DNA from: Acanthosepion pharaonis
Lineage: Eukaryota > Mollusca > Cephalopoda > Sepiida > Sepiidae
Assembly (NCBI GenBank): GCA_903632075.3
Contig: CAHIKZ030001783.1
Coordinates: 213,501-277,500 of the forward strand
Length of the DNA: 64,000 nucleotides
Reading direction: 5' to 3'
Part shown: piece after piece, positions 10,875 through 22,700 of the stretch
How the letters are laid out: each line of letters begins with the position of its first letter
How positions within the stretch are numbered: position 1 is the first letter of the stretch
The notes under the pieces: generated by a model
Seen by the model: only the letters and a program-made list of their open reading frames with translations
The model's database searches: none
Told to the model about the DNA's origin: nothing
Translations under genes and position numbers: made by a program

Positions 10875-11185
10875 ATTTTTTTGTTGATTAATACTGAATA
10901 GTTTCAATATTGAATTATAACAATGTCTGCATGTTGCATTATATTCTAGAGTAGACATAAGAAATTGTAAAGAATGGCTCTTTTATACAAGTAAAAGTAG
11001 CAAAACATTTCACTGTATTTAACTCTTATTATTTCTTGAGGCTGGTGTGCAATTCTGCTTTTGGCTTATATTATTTTGATTGGAGGAAATTGTCAGATAT
11101 TTTTCTTACTTTCTGGCTAGAATTGTTCAATGGTATCTTGAATTTTGTTTTATTCTTAATGTATTAACTTTTTAGTGTATAATAA
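10446..11185. other. Unassigned AT-rich sequence with (TC)n(TA)n
   Basis: Holds a (TC)n run followed by (TA)n at about 10799-10871. Nothing else recognised. Confidence 0.6.
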
Positions 11186-11875
11186 ATACCAAAATAATGT
11201 TTTCAGCTGACATGAAGTGGAAAGAGTATATTGAATCAATTGCTAAGTCTGCTGCTAAGAAAGTTGGTGCACTATGTTGTACTATAGAATTTTTCTTGCC
11301 AAAATGTATCTTTGATATTTATAAGTCTACCATTCATCTATGCTTTGAATATTGCTGCCACATATGGTCTGGTGCTCCTGCTATATATTTAGAGATAAAA
11401 TCTTGATAAAATCCAAAGAATCTACAATGTTATTGATCCTGACCTGGCATCTTGGCTTCAGTCCCTTTTCCACTGTCATAATATAGATTCCTTATGCCTT
11501 TTCTATACTTTCATAGTAATTGTCTGATAAACTTTCCTTGATAGTACCTAGAATTTATGAACTTAAGCACATTACTAGATTGGTAGCAAGGTCTCCTCAT
11601 TTTACAGTTGAAATGGCTAGATGTATGTTCTATGCTAACAGTTTTTTCTATTGCACGTCTCAGTTGTGGAACTTTCTTCCGGCTTCTTGCTTCCCAGCCA
11701 ACTCTGATCTTCAAAAATTTAAATGCAATGTTAATCATTATGTTCTGTCTTAATTCTTATTCTTTTATTGTTGTCTCTCCTTAATAGTATTATTTTCATG
11801 TTCTCTAACACACCATAACCCCCTTGCATCCTAGTGGCTTTATTACCTTGCTTGCACTGAAATGATTAAAAAAAA
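11186..11875 (+). pseudogene. LINE 3' fragment, plus strand
   Basis: Encodes FSADMKWKEYIESIAKSAAK (about 11202-11262), FDIYKSTIHLCFEYCCHIWS and, in another frame, the FLPASCFPANSDLQKFKCNV block near 11690-11735. It ends at about 11830-11870 with the LINE's 3' signature ctagtggctttattac… and an A-rich tail. It is the C-terminal part of the RT protein, broken by frameshifts. Confidence 0.85.
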
Positions 11876-11959
11876 ATATTGAATAACAATTCACATGTTC
11901 AATTCTTAATATAATTAATTAAATCGGTTTAAAATACAAGGGAGTCTAGCATATATAAT

Positions 11960-12740
11960 TATAATTTATTTCAATTTTAACACCTCCAAAATGAAACTGT
12001 TCTTTTGCCTTAGACAACCTGTCAGCATGGCTGATGCTGACCTCCAAGAGAATAATATATTGTGCCTTCTCAGTCTAATGTTTTCCACTGACATGTGGAA
12101 CAATTATATAGAATCACTTGCTATACCTTTTGCTAGGAAAATTGGTTCACTATGTTATGCTATAGATGATTTTTCTTGCCAGAATCTCTCTTATACCTTT
12201 ATAAATCTACCATTCGTACGTACATTGAATATTGTTGCCACATCTGGTCTGGTGCTTCTGCTATGTATCTAGAGTTTCTTGATAAAATCCAAAGAAGAAT
12301 CTGCAATGTTATTGACCTAGCATCTCAGATTCAGTCACTTTCCCTATTGCCATAACATAGCCACCTTGTGACTTTTTCATAAATATTTTTATGGTAATTT
12401 TTCTGATGAACTTTCCTCTTTCATGCCTATGAATATAAGCACAGTACTTGATTGGCAGCGAGGTCTCATTTCACACTTGAAATTGTTAGATATAAGCATA
12501 AATTCTCTGCTGATAGCTTCTTTTCTCACATTTCCAGAACTCTTTCAACGATTTGCTTTCCTGACAACTATGATCTTCAAAAATTTAAATACAGTGCCAG
12601 TCATCATGTTCTGTCTTAATTCATGTTCTTTTATTGTCCTTTCTCCTCAATAACATTTTTCTTAGTTTCTTTCACTCTCACTAATCTCTTATGTCTTTGT
12701 GGCTTTATCTCCTTGCTTGGGGTGAACTAATTAAAAAAAA
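11960..12740 (+). pseudogene. LINE 3' fragment, plus strand
   Basis: Parallel to the preceding copy: SMADADLQENNILCLLSLMF (about 12025-12085), NNYIESLAIPFARKIGSLCY, then the 3' end ctttgtggctttatctccttgcttggggtgaa plus A tail at about 12735. Stops and indels throughout. Confidence 0.85.
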
Positions 12741-14864
12741 AATGTTTGCATTAAAACACTCTCGTAATATGAAAGCAATGTATATTAAATATTTATATAC
12801 ATTTTCATCTGAACAGTGCCTATAAATAAATGATCTATTATTGATAAATAAATGATCTACTATTAGGATAATGGCGATATAAACATTTAATGATCTTGGT
12901 GTGAACAAAACTGTCTCTTTGTCACTTTTACTGAACATATTAAATGTTGTGCTTCTATAGTTTTGCTATGCTGTAGTTGTTTTATTTTTAGCTTTCTTCT
13001 ATTTCTTTGACCGACTCTCTTCACCCCCATCATTTTCTTTCCTTGGGGAACTGCCAGAAATTATGCTTCACAATTGTCTTGCCAGCTCCAATTTGCATAT
13101 CAGATGATACATTGAGGTGCTTTATTATTTATACTTCTTTCTTTATATATTGACTTGCAATGATTTAATATTTCAGTGAACATGCTCATGTAACATACCC
13201 CTCATATTCAGTGTTTGAAAGAGAAGAGTTAAAATATTTTCTCCCCAATCTGACACCACTCACGAGCAATTGCATTCCAATGGAGTCTTGTAAATAAATC
13301 ATAGACATCACTATGGAAAGGTGACGTCAATCACTAGGCAGCTGAACCCATAGTTACAGTGATACTATACTGCTTTCAAAATAACCACTGTCAACTGAAG
13401 AGGAGTCACCCCTTTATAATTTCCTGGTCATTGCATTATTATAAAATTATAATTATTGTATGGATTCTTTCAGAACAATGACATTACAAGACTACAATTA
13501 CAGCAATTCGTTATAATTATTAGTTATTATGTCCTTCTATCTTACATATAATGATGCACATATGAGGAGGTGTTGAAAAATTCTCAGTCCAACCCACTCC
13601 CCTGAAATCAGTACTATGAAGTTTGATTATTAAAATCTTGATTTGAAGAAGTGAGTTTCATAATAGGAGGTTGAACATCTACCTGATTTTTGGACCCTAT
13701 TTGCCCTATTTTGTGATATATATAGATAATGGCTCAAAAAAAAAGAAAAGAGATTTTATTGTTGATAACACCAAAAAAGTAGATTTTATCAAAATTTAAT
13801 TATTTTTTAATTAAGCATGAAAATTTACACATAAATATTACTATTCAGGAAATTTTTATTAGATACTTAGTGTGGGGCTTAAAAAAAAAAGCAAATTACC
13901 TGAAATTTCAACTTATTTCAGTGTTTTACAGCAGATTTTTATACAATAAATTTTAACTGTCCTCAAAAGTTATTCCTCTTGAAATTCGCAATTGTGACTC
14001 CTAATTACTACGCGCCTTTTATATTTGTTTATTTATGAGCAATTCTTGATGTCTACTGTTGGACAGTCAAATTGAACATAATCAACCATAGAAAGTACTC
14101 CTATTTATAACCCATCCGTGGTATCTGATTGCGCTGATTGAATTCCTGTTAATTAGTCCAATATTATAGGAACTCTTTGATCATGCGCGAAATAGAAATA
14201 TAAAGTAATCATGCATAATTATTAACAATACAACTGAATTAAGTGTGAAATGGCTGAGGTGTTAAAATTATGCAAAATTTGGCCTGCTTGATCATCAAAA
14301 TCAAGGTAAAATGTGTGAAGAAGGGGCGTAATTATTAAAACAAATTAGGACCCATCTGACGATCACTGTTTGTTCTGTCTATTGTGAAGATGGCCCAGAA
14401 ATTGGTAAATTGGAATTTCTAAAAAAAAAAAAGTGAGTGATATTGAGGGTACGAGAGCAAAATCTGGGGAACCACCACCCACCCGCAGTACACCGGATAC
14501 TGCAGTAAACTGATTTGCCTAATAGCAGTGGACTATAGTAAAAAAAGTTCTAGAACATTTATAACAAAGTTTTTAAAATATCTAATTTGTAATTGTTAAA
14601 AATCCACAATTGTAATGGAATGTTTTAAAACATGTAATTACAAATTTAATAAAGATTTTTACACCATAAATTAAGTTACCTCCCTTACAAAGCAGTAAAA
14701 AGTTTTTAAATATACTAAGTGTGTTCATAAATGCACTCAACATTTAAAACTGTCAAATACATTAATTCTTTGTCTTAGCAATTCACCCCTTGGATGTGAT
14801 TGAGAATACTTAGGAAAATAAAAATTGTGTTTTTCTCGATTAGTTTTGCACTAACACTAAGAAA
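12741..14864. other. Unassigned AT-rich sequence
   Basis: No coding signal. At about 13562 the phrase ggaggtgttgaaaaattctc resembles the terminal phrase of some mariner-type elements, but no matching second end was found. A short palindromic pair (atgatctattattgataaataaatgatcta) lies near 12830-12860. Confidence 0.4.
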
Positions 14865-15352
14865 TTAATCCATGAATTTGAGAGGATTAATTGGCCCTGA
14901 TCTGGCATCTCGTCTACAGTCACTTTCTCACAGACATGCTGTCGCCTCTCTCTGTCTGTTTTACAAATACTTTCATGGCAATTGCTCCGAGGAGCTGCAT
15001 TCGCTGGTTCCCAGACTTCATGAATTCAAGCGCCCTATGAGGCTAGCATCCCGCTCTCACCCCTTCACTGTCAAAACTCCTAAATCTCTTCTACTCCAAT
15101 AGCTTTATGTCTCGCACATCTCGCCTGTGGAACTCCCTTCCCTATTCCAGTTTCCCTGAGAGCTATAATCTCCAGCTATTCATATGTAATGTCAATCAAC
15201 ATCTCCAGTTGCCTTGATCTATCCACTACCCTTCTCCTCATCCTTTCTTCTATCACTCCTATCTGATCTTGCTCCAAATTTTCTGTAACCTCTTGCGTCC
15301 TAGTGGCTTCCCACCCTGCTTGGGGTGAAACACTTAAAAAAAAAATAAATAA
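14865..15352 (+). pseudogene. LINE 3' fragment, plus strand
   Basis: The best preserved C-terminal block of this LINE: GLIGPDLASRLQSLSHRHAV, YKYFHGNCSEELHSLVPRLH and EFKRPMRLASRSHPFTVKTP in one frame at 14872-15102, then NSLPYSSFPESY in the next frame. The 3' end is cctagtggcttcccaccctgcttggggtg followed by an AAATAAAT tail. Confidence 0.85.
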
Positions 15353-15406
15353 AAATAAATAGACATAGATTATTCAACCAAACATTATTGAATGGAAACA
15401 TGCTTA

Positions 15407-15487
<81 letters not shown>
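15407..15487. repeat. (TA)n microsatellite, about 80 bp
   Basis: Long TA array with one AA interruption. Confidence 0.95.
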
Positions 15488-15492
<5 letters not shown>

Positions 15493-15521
15493 TGGGAAAT
15501 GGATTAATCCAACAATTATTT

Positions 15522-15640
15522 AACATATTTTCTGTTTAAACAACATATAAACAGAAAATATATATATAGCATTTAAACATGAAATTTGATGATGTAAACA
15601 TTGAGGTCAATATCCTCAAATTTCATGCTTAAATGTAATT
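15522..15640. repeat. Two adjacent hairpins
   Basis: tattttctgttta…taaacagaaaata (15525-15562) is followed by an inverted pair built on catgaaatttga…tcaaatttcatg (15578-15628). Confidence 0.75.
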
Positions 15641-15870
15641 GTCAGGCTTGTTGATTGTGGTTATGCATGAAACAAACTGTTGAAGCTGGTTGTTGACCTC
15701 TGTCCACTTTTATATTTACATACATTTTATCCCTGATACTGAGCACTTTAACTCATAAATATAGCATACCTTAAAACTATATTTTTTATCATATATATAA
15801 AAGTGGGCATTGAAATCATCACCCAGTCTGTTTCATACTAAACACAATTGATAGGTCTTATATATGAAAA
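15640..15870. repeat. Opposed copies of a GAAA-containing repeat (family B)
   Basis: The + strand at about 15645-15705 (TTGTTGATTGTGGTTATGCA then GAAAC at 15669) and the minus strand at about 15800-15865 (inverse of cagtctgtttcatactaaac) are inverted copies. A third copy, with an intact CTGATGA, lies inverted at 59062-59135. Confidence 0.5.
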
Positions 15871-16288
15871 TCCATTTAGATGAAACCTAGGTAGGTAGTT
15901 CCTGGCTCACTAGGATTTTTTATGCTCTGCTCTACTTAGTGTACTGAGCACTTTACGTTTTTTTTTCTTATTTACTCGATTACTTTTTTTTTTTTCTTTG
16001 AACTAGAAATTATGGCACTGGACAATTTTTTCGGCCTACTCGGATGTTTTTAGTCCTTTCTTTTTTTTTTTTTTTTTTCAAATACCTATTTGTTTTAATA
16101 TATTTTTATTTGCAAATTGTATTTGTTTTTATTTTTTATCTTTTTTTTTTTTTTTTTTTTTTTACACCAACCGAGTATAGTTATTAGCATAATTTTAGCT
16201 CTAGTTAACTCTATTGAGCACTGTTTTTAATTTATATATATATATATAAAAAACTTAAAACAGTGCTCAATGGATATAGATATATATG

Positions 16289-16340
<52 letters not shown>

Positions 16341-16470
16341 ATTTATTTTATTTATTTATCCAGAATATTTTAGTGAATACTCATTTTTGTGTGTTTGCTC
16401 AGTTTATTTTAAACAATGTTTTATTTTGTTTTGTCCTCTGGCCTGAACGTCTGAGAAATCGTCTCAAAAA
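15871..16470. other. Low-complexity sequence with foldback around TA
   Basis: Several T homopolymers. ttgagcactgttttta at about 16214 and its inverse aaaacagtgctcaa at about 16257 form a hairpin around a TA core. A further (TA)n array is at 16297-16337. Confidence 0.6.
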
Positions 16471-16479
16471 AAAAAAAAG

Positions 16480-16870
16480 TGCCCTCCAGCAGGATTCAAA
16501 CCTGTGTCCCCATTTGCAGGAGAAACTGTTTTTAGATCTGAGCATTTAGGAACTTTTCAAGAAATGTGAGCAAGTGGGCATAAAAAAGCAAATAGAACCT
16601 TACTATATTATGAAGCACTATATAACCAAATGGTGAAAACATGCCGGATAACAATGGTTTCTCCTACAAAGGGGATGCATGTTTGAATTCTGCCACAGGG
16701 CTCATTTTCTTTGATAAGATTTCTCCAATGTTTACACTAGCAGACAAAATAAAATACTGTTTAAAATAAACAGTGTTTATTCAAATACAAGTATCCACTA
16801 AAAATAACATTTAAAGTAATAAAAAATAACATGTACATATATATTTATAAAAATAGTATGACAAATTGGA
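16480..16870. mobile_element. Two opposed tRNA-like SINE heads and a shared body
   Basis: The minus strand at about 16482-16540 shows box-B-like caggtttgaatcctg. The + strand at about 16630-16700 shows a worn head ending atgtttgaattctgcc. A body phrase gtatccactaaaaataacat follows at about 16790 and recurs at 47290, 52140 and (inverted) 52275 and 58765. Confidence 0.5.
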
Positions 16871-16982
16871 AAAAAGTTCTTGTGACACATTTCATCTCTT
16901 AGGATTTGTTGATTTTGTTACTTCGACACATGTGCATAAAATGAGAGATGCTGGTTGAAAGAATCTTTTTTTTTTTTTTTTT

Positions 16983-17308
16983 TTTTTGAAAGAATATTTT
17001 TCAATCTAGCCAAATTCATCTGAATTCTTTTTCTCTCTATCACCTTTGTCCCTGACTATCCCACATTGTAACAACAGAAAATCTGCCAAGAATAGTGATA
17101 TATTGTAAGAGCCTGGATGATAATTTACCATGGTTGAATTAGTGATCAAGGAACTTTCTAGACATTTTCGTCTTAGTGGATTATTTTCTCTTTTAATCAA
17201 AGTAGCATTATTTCAGTGGGATAGTCAGGGACAAAGACAATGAAAAGAAAACAAAAAAAAAGAATACAGATGAATTTGGCTAGATTGAAAAAATATTCTT
17301 TCAAAAAA
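16983..17308. repeat. Inverted repeat, about 80-bp arms
   Basis: The arm at 16985-17065 (gaaagaatatttttcaatct through gacaatcc-type end) is the inverse of 17217-17305 (gggatagtcagggacaaag through gaaaaaatattctttc). About 150 bases lie between. No coding sequence in the loop. Confidence 0.8.
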
Positions 17309-17390
17309 TAAAAAAAAATTTTCTTTCAAAAATTTTGAAACTTCCAGTAACTCACTTTAAATACTGTTTCTTGATATATAAAATTATATA

Positions 17391-17461
17391 TATCATATAT
17401 ATATATATATATATATATATACATGCATACACACACACAATATATATATATATATATATAA
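17391..17461. repeat. (TA)n-(CA)n-(TA)n microsatellite
   Basis: Two TA runs separated by a short CA run. Confidence 0.9.
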
Positions 17462-17730
17462 TCTTCTAGTATCCTGAAGATCGCAAGATCATGAAACTTG
17501 AGTAGCAATTTGAATGTCCTTTGTTGAATGTTGACATTGTGAAGCAGTTTTTGCTCTGTGTAGATAGTGTAATTTAATTTGCTACATAGGTAGGTGTTTG
17601 CTTTTGTTTTTTTTGTTTTCTTTTTGTTTTTGTTTTTCTTTCTTTCCTTGTTCAGGATTATTTCTTGTCTAAGTTGTTAAAAATTATAAACAAATTGTCT
17701 TTTGGTCACACCAACATTGTTGTTTTTTTA

Positions 17731-17787
<57 letters not shown>
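17731..17787. repeat. (TG)n(TA)n microsatellite
   Basis: Simple repeat; the open frame across it is an artefact. Confidence 0.95.
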
Positions 17788-17789
<2 letters not shown>

Positions 17790-17793
<4 letters not shown>

Positions 17794-18755
17794 AGAACAG
17801 CAAGATATATAATTGGTGTTCTTATAGATATTTTTTTTTTTTTTACAAAATAGTGCTCAATGTAAATTTACAGAGCATTAATATTATAAATTAATTGATT
17901 AAAAATATGGTTTTTTTTTCTACACAGTTCTAACCATGTTTCAAAAATGGAAGCTAAAAGCCCCAAATTTAATTTTGTGATTAAATTAAAGACATTAGTT
18001 CCATTTCATCCTCAAGTGAATTTTGGAGTAATTTTTTTAAAATTACTGGGTTTTAAATACACAGCTAAAAACAAAATTCATGTTTCCAAGGTTACAGATA
18101 AATCTATTTTTCTAGACAGGGTGACTGGGTTTTCAATATGTCTATAATTTAATGTATCAGTTATTGCTACGTTTGGGTCATGGGAAGGGATGTATTTTTC
18201 AATGAAATCTAACTTCCGTTAAAAAGCTTGTCGTCTAGATTTTTTAAAAAAATATTGTTAACAGCTAAAATTTTTTTTTTTTTTTTTCGTATATTTAAAG
18301 ATTTATTTGTTTAGGTAAGAATACATTTTATTTAAGTATGATTTGAAATATTTTTACTTTTAATTTGTAATATACTATATTTCTTTTCAAGAACAATTAA
18401 ATGTAATTAGAATCCCTTGTTTTTGTAGAATAATTATCACATCAAGTATATTACGATTTTTTAAAAATTTTATATTTAAATATTACTAAAGTAAAATTTT
18501 CATTTCTCTGATTTAGTAGACTTTATTTATTTATTTAATTACAATTTAAAAGAAGTTTAGGTTAGAATTCATTTTAATTAACTACAGTTTTAATTACAAC
18601 TTTAAAATATCTTCATTATTAGTTTTTAGAGACTATATTTCATTTAATAGAAGTAAAATGTATCAGAGTTACTTACTGTCAGTAAAATTATTTTTCTATA
18701 TCAAGTATATTTATATTACGATTTTTAAAAATTTTATATTTAAATATTTTTTAAG
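17790..18755. other. Unassigned AT-rich sequence
   Basis: A 66-aa open frame at 17947-18147 has no recognisable motif or splice context. A phrase around atatttaaatatt is repeated at about 18470 and 18735 (atcaagtatattacgattttttaaa type), suggesting a local duplication. Confidence 0.5.
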
Positions 18756-19035
18756 ATGATTTCATCCAAAACAAGATGATAATGCCACTAAGATACAAGG
18801 TGTTACTGGGAGTGAAAGAATCTGCGAAAAATAATTAAAGAGAGGCCAATAAAAGAACTGGATTCAAGAAAACAGATGATGATGATTGATGTTGCATTTA
18901 AATTTTTGGAGATCAAAGTTGACTGGGAAGCAAGAATTCAGAAGAAAGTGAGAAGTGTGAGAGAAGAAACTGTTAGTATAGAACTTATGACTACTTCTAG
19001 CAATTTCAACTGTCATATAAAAGACTATTGAAATT
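18756..19035 (-). mobile_element. LINE 3' fragment, minus strand
   Basis: Matches the inverse of the LINE tail: ccactaagatacaaggtgtt, then gcatttaaatttttggagatc and gagaagaaactgtta. Short 5'-truncated copy. Confidence 0.8.
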
Positions 19036-19860
19036 TAATCATCAATTTTAGTGAGACTGCATTCTCAGTTTGCTCTTTTAAAACAAGGATGATATTTTTT
19101 TATCTGTTATTGAGAAAGCTCCAGATTAAATGAAGTTTCTGAAATATCAAGAGCATAGGGACATTATTTTAATTTATCTACTAATATATTTTAATGTTCT
19201 GAGTTTGAACTTTTAATGTTTCCAAAGGTTAGACTTATTGCTAGATGAAAAGTATGATTTTCTAATGCATATAGATTGACATTGATTGAATTCCAGACAG
19301 AACATGTAGATGCAAGCTAATGATTTTTATCCATCTTGGCAGTTGATTTTTTTTTTTTCTCTTTCTAACATGATTAACAAATCCAGATCATTGCTAATCA
19401 GAATATCAAAGGCCAATATGCACCTTTGATCAGAATTTGAAGTGATAATTTATCACCTGGAATATGAAAAACCACTTTGCTCTGAAGGTGAAATGCCAAA
19501 TTTTTGTACCTGCAGTTATAATTTTTTTTTCTCTATATACATCTGATTAAAAAAAATACTGATAATTGATTACACACATTGAAAAGTTCATTGCTTTTTC
19601 TGAAACACTGACTTTTCAAGTATGTCCCAAAAAGTTTTCTTTTTAATTCATTCTTTGTTATCTATATTGCAATGTGAGAATTTAGATACTTTATTTTCAT
19701 TTTTTTCTTCTTCTCTCCTGCACAAAACATACCTGCTAACAATACCAAAGAGAAATAAAAATGCCCACTAGACATGCAAACACATACACTATCAATCAAA
19801 TTCAGCATAACACACAAGAATTATACATACAAATACTGTCTGAGAAGATAAATACATATG
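19036..19860. other. Unassigned AT-rich sequence
   Basis: No gene or recognised element seen. Confidence 0.5.
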
Positions 19861-19937
19861 AGGACTACTTAACCAATGATAAACAAAAATAAAATATTTA
19901 TTGTGAATACTACCTGACAAGGTGCATGTAGCAGGTG

Positions 19938-20180
19938 TAACAGCAAAATTGTCCATTTGTTAGATTAAGCTTTGAACCAGTGTATCTTAGAAATGGTTAA
20001 AGATATCTTACTCGAATTCTCTGAGGTTTTTATAATACTATTGGACTGTAATTTGAGCAATAGGAATGTATAATTACTCTCAAAGTTTAACAGAAGAATC
20101 ATGATGAAATCGATCATAAACCAAAATAACATTAATTAATCATAGCCTAGGATTGGATGCTCATGAAGGATTCAAATTAA

Positions 20181-20232
<52 letters not shown>

Positions 20233-20880
20233 CAGGATGATTTTCCTACTTATTCAAGATGATCTTCACCATCTCTCACCTTCTAACTTTCTATCCTGGA
20301 ATAATAAGGTGCCTCATATAGGTTTCACATATGATTTCATTTTCAAGTCTTTTTTTTATTTTTTACTGTTCTTTGGCCTGTCATAGGTGAAATGTGTCAA
20401 GTGTCTTATGGATTGAGTTGGATCTTTTTTAATTGATCTCTTTAGTTCTCAGTTGAAATGATGATCCCTCTTCTTGTTGTAACCTCCTGATCCAGTTTTC
20501 CTCTCTACTGTTCTCACTTTTTTAAACTTATTCACCATTCTCTTGATGGTTCTTGAATAGACTTTGAAGATGGAAGCCAGCATATGAATGTTGGTACTAT
20601 TACTGAAGGCCTGAGTGATCTTTTTTCCTCTCACCATTGCTCCTTTGGGGGAGACAATGAGACTGACACAAAATGATTTTAACCTGTTCTCTTTCTAGTT
20701 GAATAACTCAAAGGGGTTTTCAGTGATTCTTACGACAAATAGTGTCAAGATGGCTAAACGTCTTATCTGAAAACCTGGAAAAAAAGAAACTCAATTAGTT
20801 GAGTGTTTTTTTTTTAGATATTAAACATTTTGTGGGATGGACAATTATGCTGTAACATGATTTGGACAATTTTGCTGTTA
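19938..20880 (-). mobile_element. Tc1-like transposon (family T1), copy 2, both ends present
   Basis: 18-bp terminal inverted repeats TAACAGCAAAATTGTCCA (19938-19955) and its inverse (20863-20880) bound a 943-bp element. On the minus strand an N-terminal transposase piece begins MVRGKKITQAF at 20637 and has a helix-turn-helix-like SIFKVYSRTIKRMVNKFKK. It runs to RKTGSGGYNKKRDHHFN at 20449 and continues frameshifted to about 20240. A TA array (20183-20231) then replaces the rest of the transposase. The catalytic domain is absent, so it is non-autonomous. Confidence 0.8.
20183..20231. repeat. (TA)n microsatellite inside the Tc1-like element
   Basis: About 24 TA units at the junction between the transposase fragment and the 3' part. 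This is the same place as the split array at 221-281/3089-3127 in copy 1. Confidence 0.95.
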
Positions 20881-20929
20881 AATCCATTATGTGAGATTTA
20901 CTTAACCAATGATAACACAAAAATAAAAG

Positions 20930-21295
20930 AAATTCCAGAATTTTAATTTCTCTTCCACATTTCTTTTATAATGAAGCTTTAATAAAAGCAAAACATGTTA
21001 AATTTATAAACATTTACTATTTATTTCTTATACTATCATTTTGTTGGATTATGATCCATGTTTGATCCAAATTCATCTTTAAATGTAAAAAAAGGCAAAA
21101 TACCAAAGCACTGTGTTCTTTATTTTTTTATTTTTGTTTATTTTTCATTGCAATCCATTTATATATTTCTGTTAAATAAATTTGAATTACAAAATACTTG
21201 GTTTTTCAAAAGGTAATAACACATTTTCTGGAGATTATATAAAAACCAGTTCAAACGTTACAAAACTTAGATTAATCTGGATTGATCAATTTGCT
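20930..21295. other. Unassigned AT-rich sequence
   Basis: No gene or recognised element seen. Confidence 0.5.
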
Positions 21296-21299
21296 TTTC

Positions 21300-21347
21300 A
21301 TCCACATTTTGTAGATTATTTAAAGCCAGAAAATATTTTTAGATTGT

Positions 21348-21382
<35 letters not shown>

Positions 21383-21635
21383 GAGATAATGATTTTTACT
21401 GATACAAGTTTTACTAATTAACCCATAGCTGGGGGAAAGAAGAGGTGGATTCATATCTTTCCCAAGGGTATTTGCACGTAAGCGAATATAACAAACCTGA
21501 CTGGAATTTCTAATTCCAAGCAGTTATCCATTACATTAACCTCATATCCAAGCAAGCAGTCACCCATCTAGGTACTGACCAAGCTCCATGTTGCTTAACT
21601 TCGGGGATCATATGAAAACCAGTGTTTCAACATTA
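21300..21635 (-). mobile_element. Chimeric SINE (5S rRNA + tRNA + body, family S1), partial 5S
   Basis: Reading the minus strand: a 5S-like domain (about 21635-21550) containing gaagttaagcaacatggagc and cttggtcagtacctagatgg, then a tRNA-like domain, the S1 body, an A tract and the 3' tail (about 21365-21300). The 5S domain lacks the terminal bases present in the copy at 60010-60374. Confidence 0.75.
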
Positions 21636-21845
21636 AATTTATCTAGAACATAATTATCATCATATTAACAATGACAAAAGCACACTATAAAATTAATTTT
21701 ATTCTTTGTAAAAAAAAAAAAAAAAAACTTTGAAATTTTAGATATAAAGAATTTTGATAATGTGAAATTGTTTTTTTGGGTTTTTTTTTTTTTTTTTTTT
21801 CCTCTTTTAAAAATTATGCCAAAAGTGTTCTAGTGATTTAAATAT

Positions 21846-22700
21846 TAGGTTGAGTCAAAAATAATTTCCGTTTTCATTTATCAACTTTATTCTTCAAAAA
21901 ATAAAGTACAATTACATTTTATTCCAGTATGTATTTACCATTATTGGTAGTGACTTGCTGCCACTTATCAGACAGTTTTTCGATACCTTTTGAATTAATT
22001 CCATAGCTTTTGATGTGAAAATATTTTCAAACTCTTGATTCTTATTTTCATTAGAGAAAGTTTTCCCTATCAAAACGTCTTGCTGTAATCAAAAGGGCCA
22101 TAATCAGTTGGTACAATATTAGGTGAATATATCAGGAATAGATAGGTTTTCTTATCATGCAGTTCACACTTCGCCCCAGTTTTTTGAACAGGAATAGAGG
22201 TTTATCCCTTGTTTCCTGTTTATGATTGGGTTTCCAGGTTCCTTCTAAACTCTTTTTCATTCTCTTTCACTCCCAGTAGTCCTTTGTGCCTTAGTGGCAT
22301 TATCATCTTGCTTGGGGTGAATTGATTAAATAAGAAAATATCAAGTGGGATAGAACAGACCAACTGAGATGCAATATTATTTCTTGTGTTATTTTTGCTG
22401 TGTACAGCCTTGCATTGTCAAGGAGGAGATTGGCTTTTTTCCTCCGTTGATGAGATGTCATGGTGCTTTTCAACCAAACTCTTATGCACAAAATTAATGT
22501 AAATTTGCATTTAATGTTCCATTGCATTTTGAGAATTCTTAAATGATTAATTCTCTGACAATCACACCACATGCACCTTTCTCCCATGGAGCCCAGCTTT
22601 TGGGGTCAATTGTAGAGATTTATATTTAACTTGTCCTTCCACTGCCTTTTGTATTGAACATTATTGTATACAACCCATTTTTCATCAGAAATTGATTATT
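21846..22700 (-). pseudogene. Mariner-type transposon, minus strand, with nested LINE end
   Basis: The left end aggttgagtcaaaaataatt followed by ccgttttcatttatcaactt is a mariner-like terminus. On the minus strand, in shifting frames, are a DNARLYTAKITQE block (about 22420-22385, the catalytic HDNARPH region) and YSPNIVPTDYGPFDY (about 22130-22085, the region of the third catalytic Asp). The transposase is broken by stops and by a LINE 3' end near 22225-22330. Confidence 0.75.
22225..22332 (+). mobile_element. LINE 3' end inserted in the mariner
   Basis: ctttgtgccttagtggcatt and cttgcttggggtgaattgat are the 3' signature of the LINE seen at 11186-12740. The A-rich end is at about 22330. Confidence 0.75.

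Larger units (their letters stand above)
19866..20925. repeat. Direct repeat flanking the Tc1-like copy 2
   Basis: The phrase acttaaccaatgataa followed by acaaaaataaaa occurs at about 19867-19893 and again at about 20898-20924, outside the transposon's two ends. This may be an older duplication in which the transposon sits. Confidence 0.6.

Noticed and set aside
13560..14540. Possible transposon starting ggaggtgttgaaaaattctc
   Set aside because: Only one end-like phrase; no inverse partner and no coding remnant found.
17947..18147. 66-aa open frame starting MEAKSPKFNF
   Set aside because: No motif, no splice borders and AT-rich background; a chance frame is likely.
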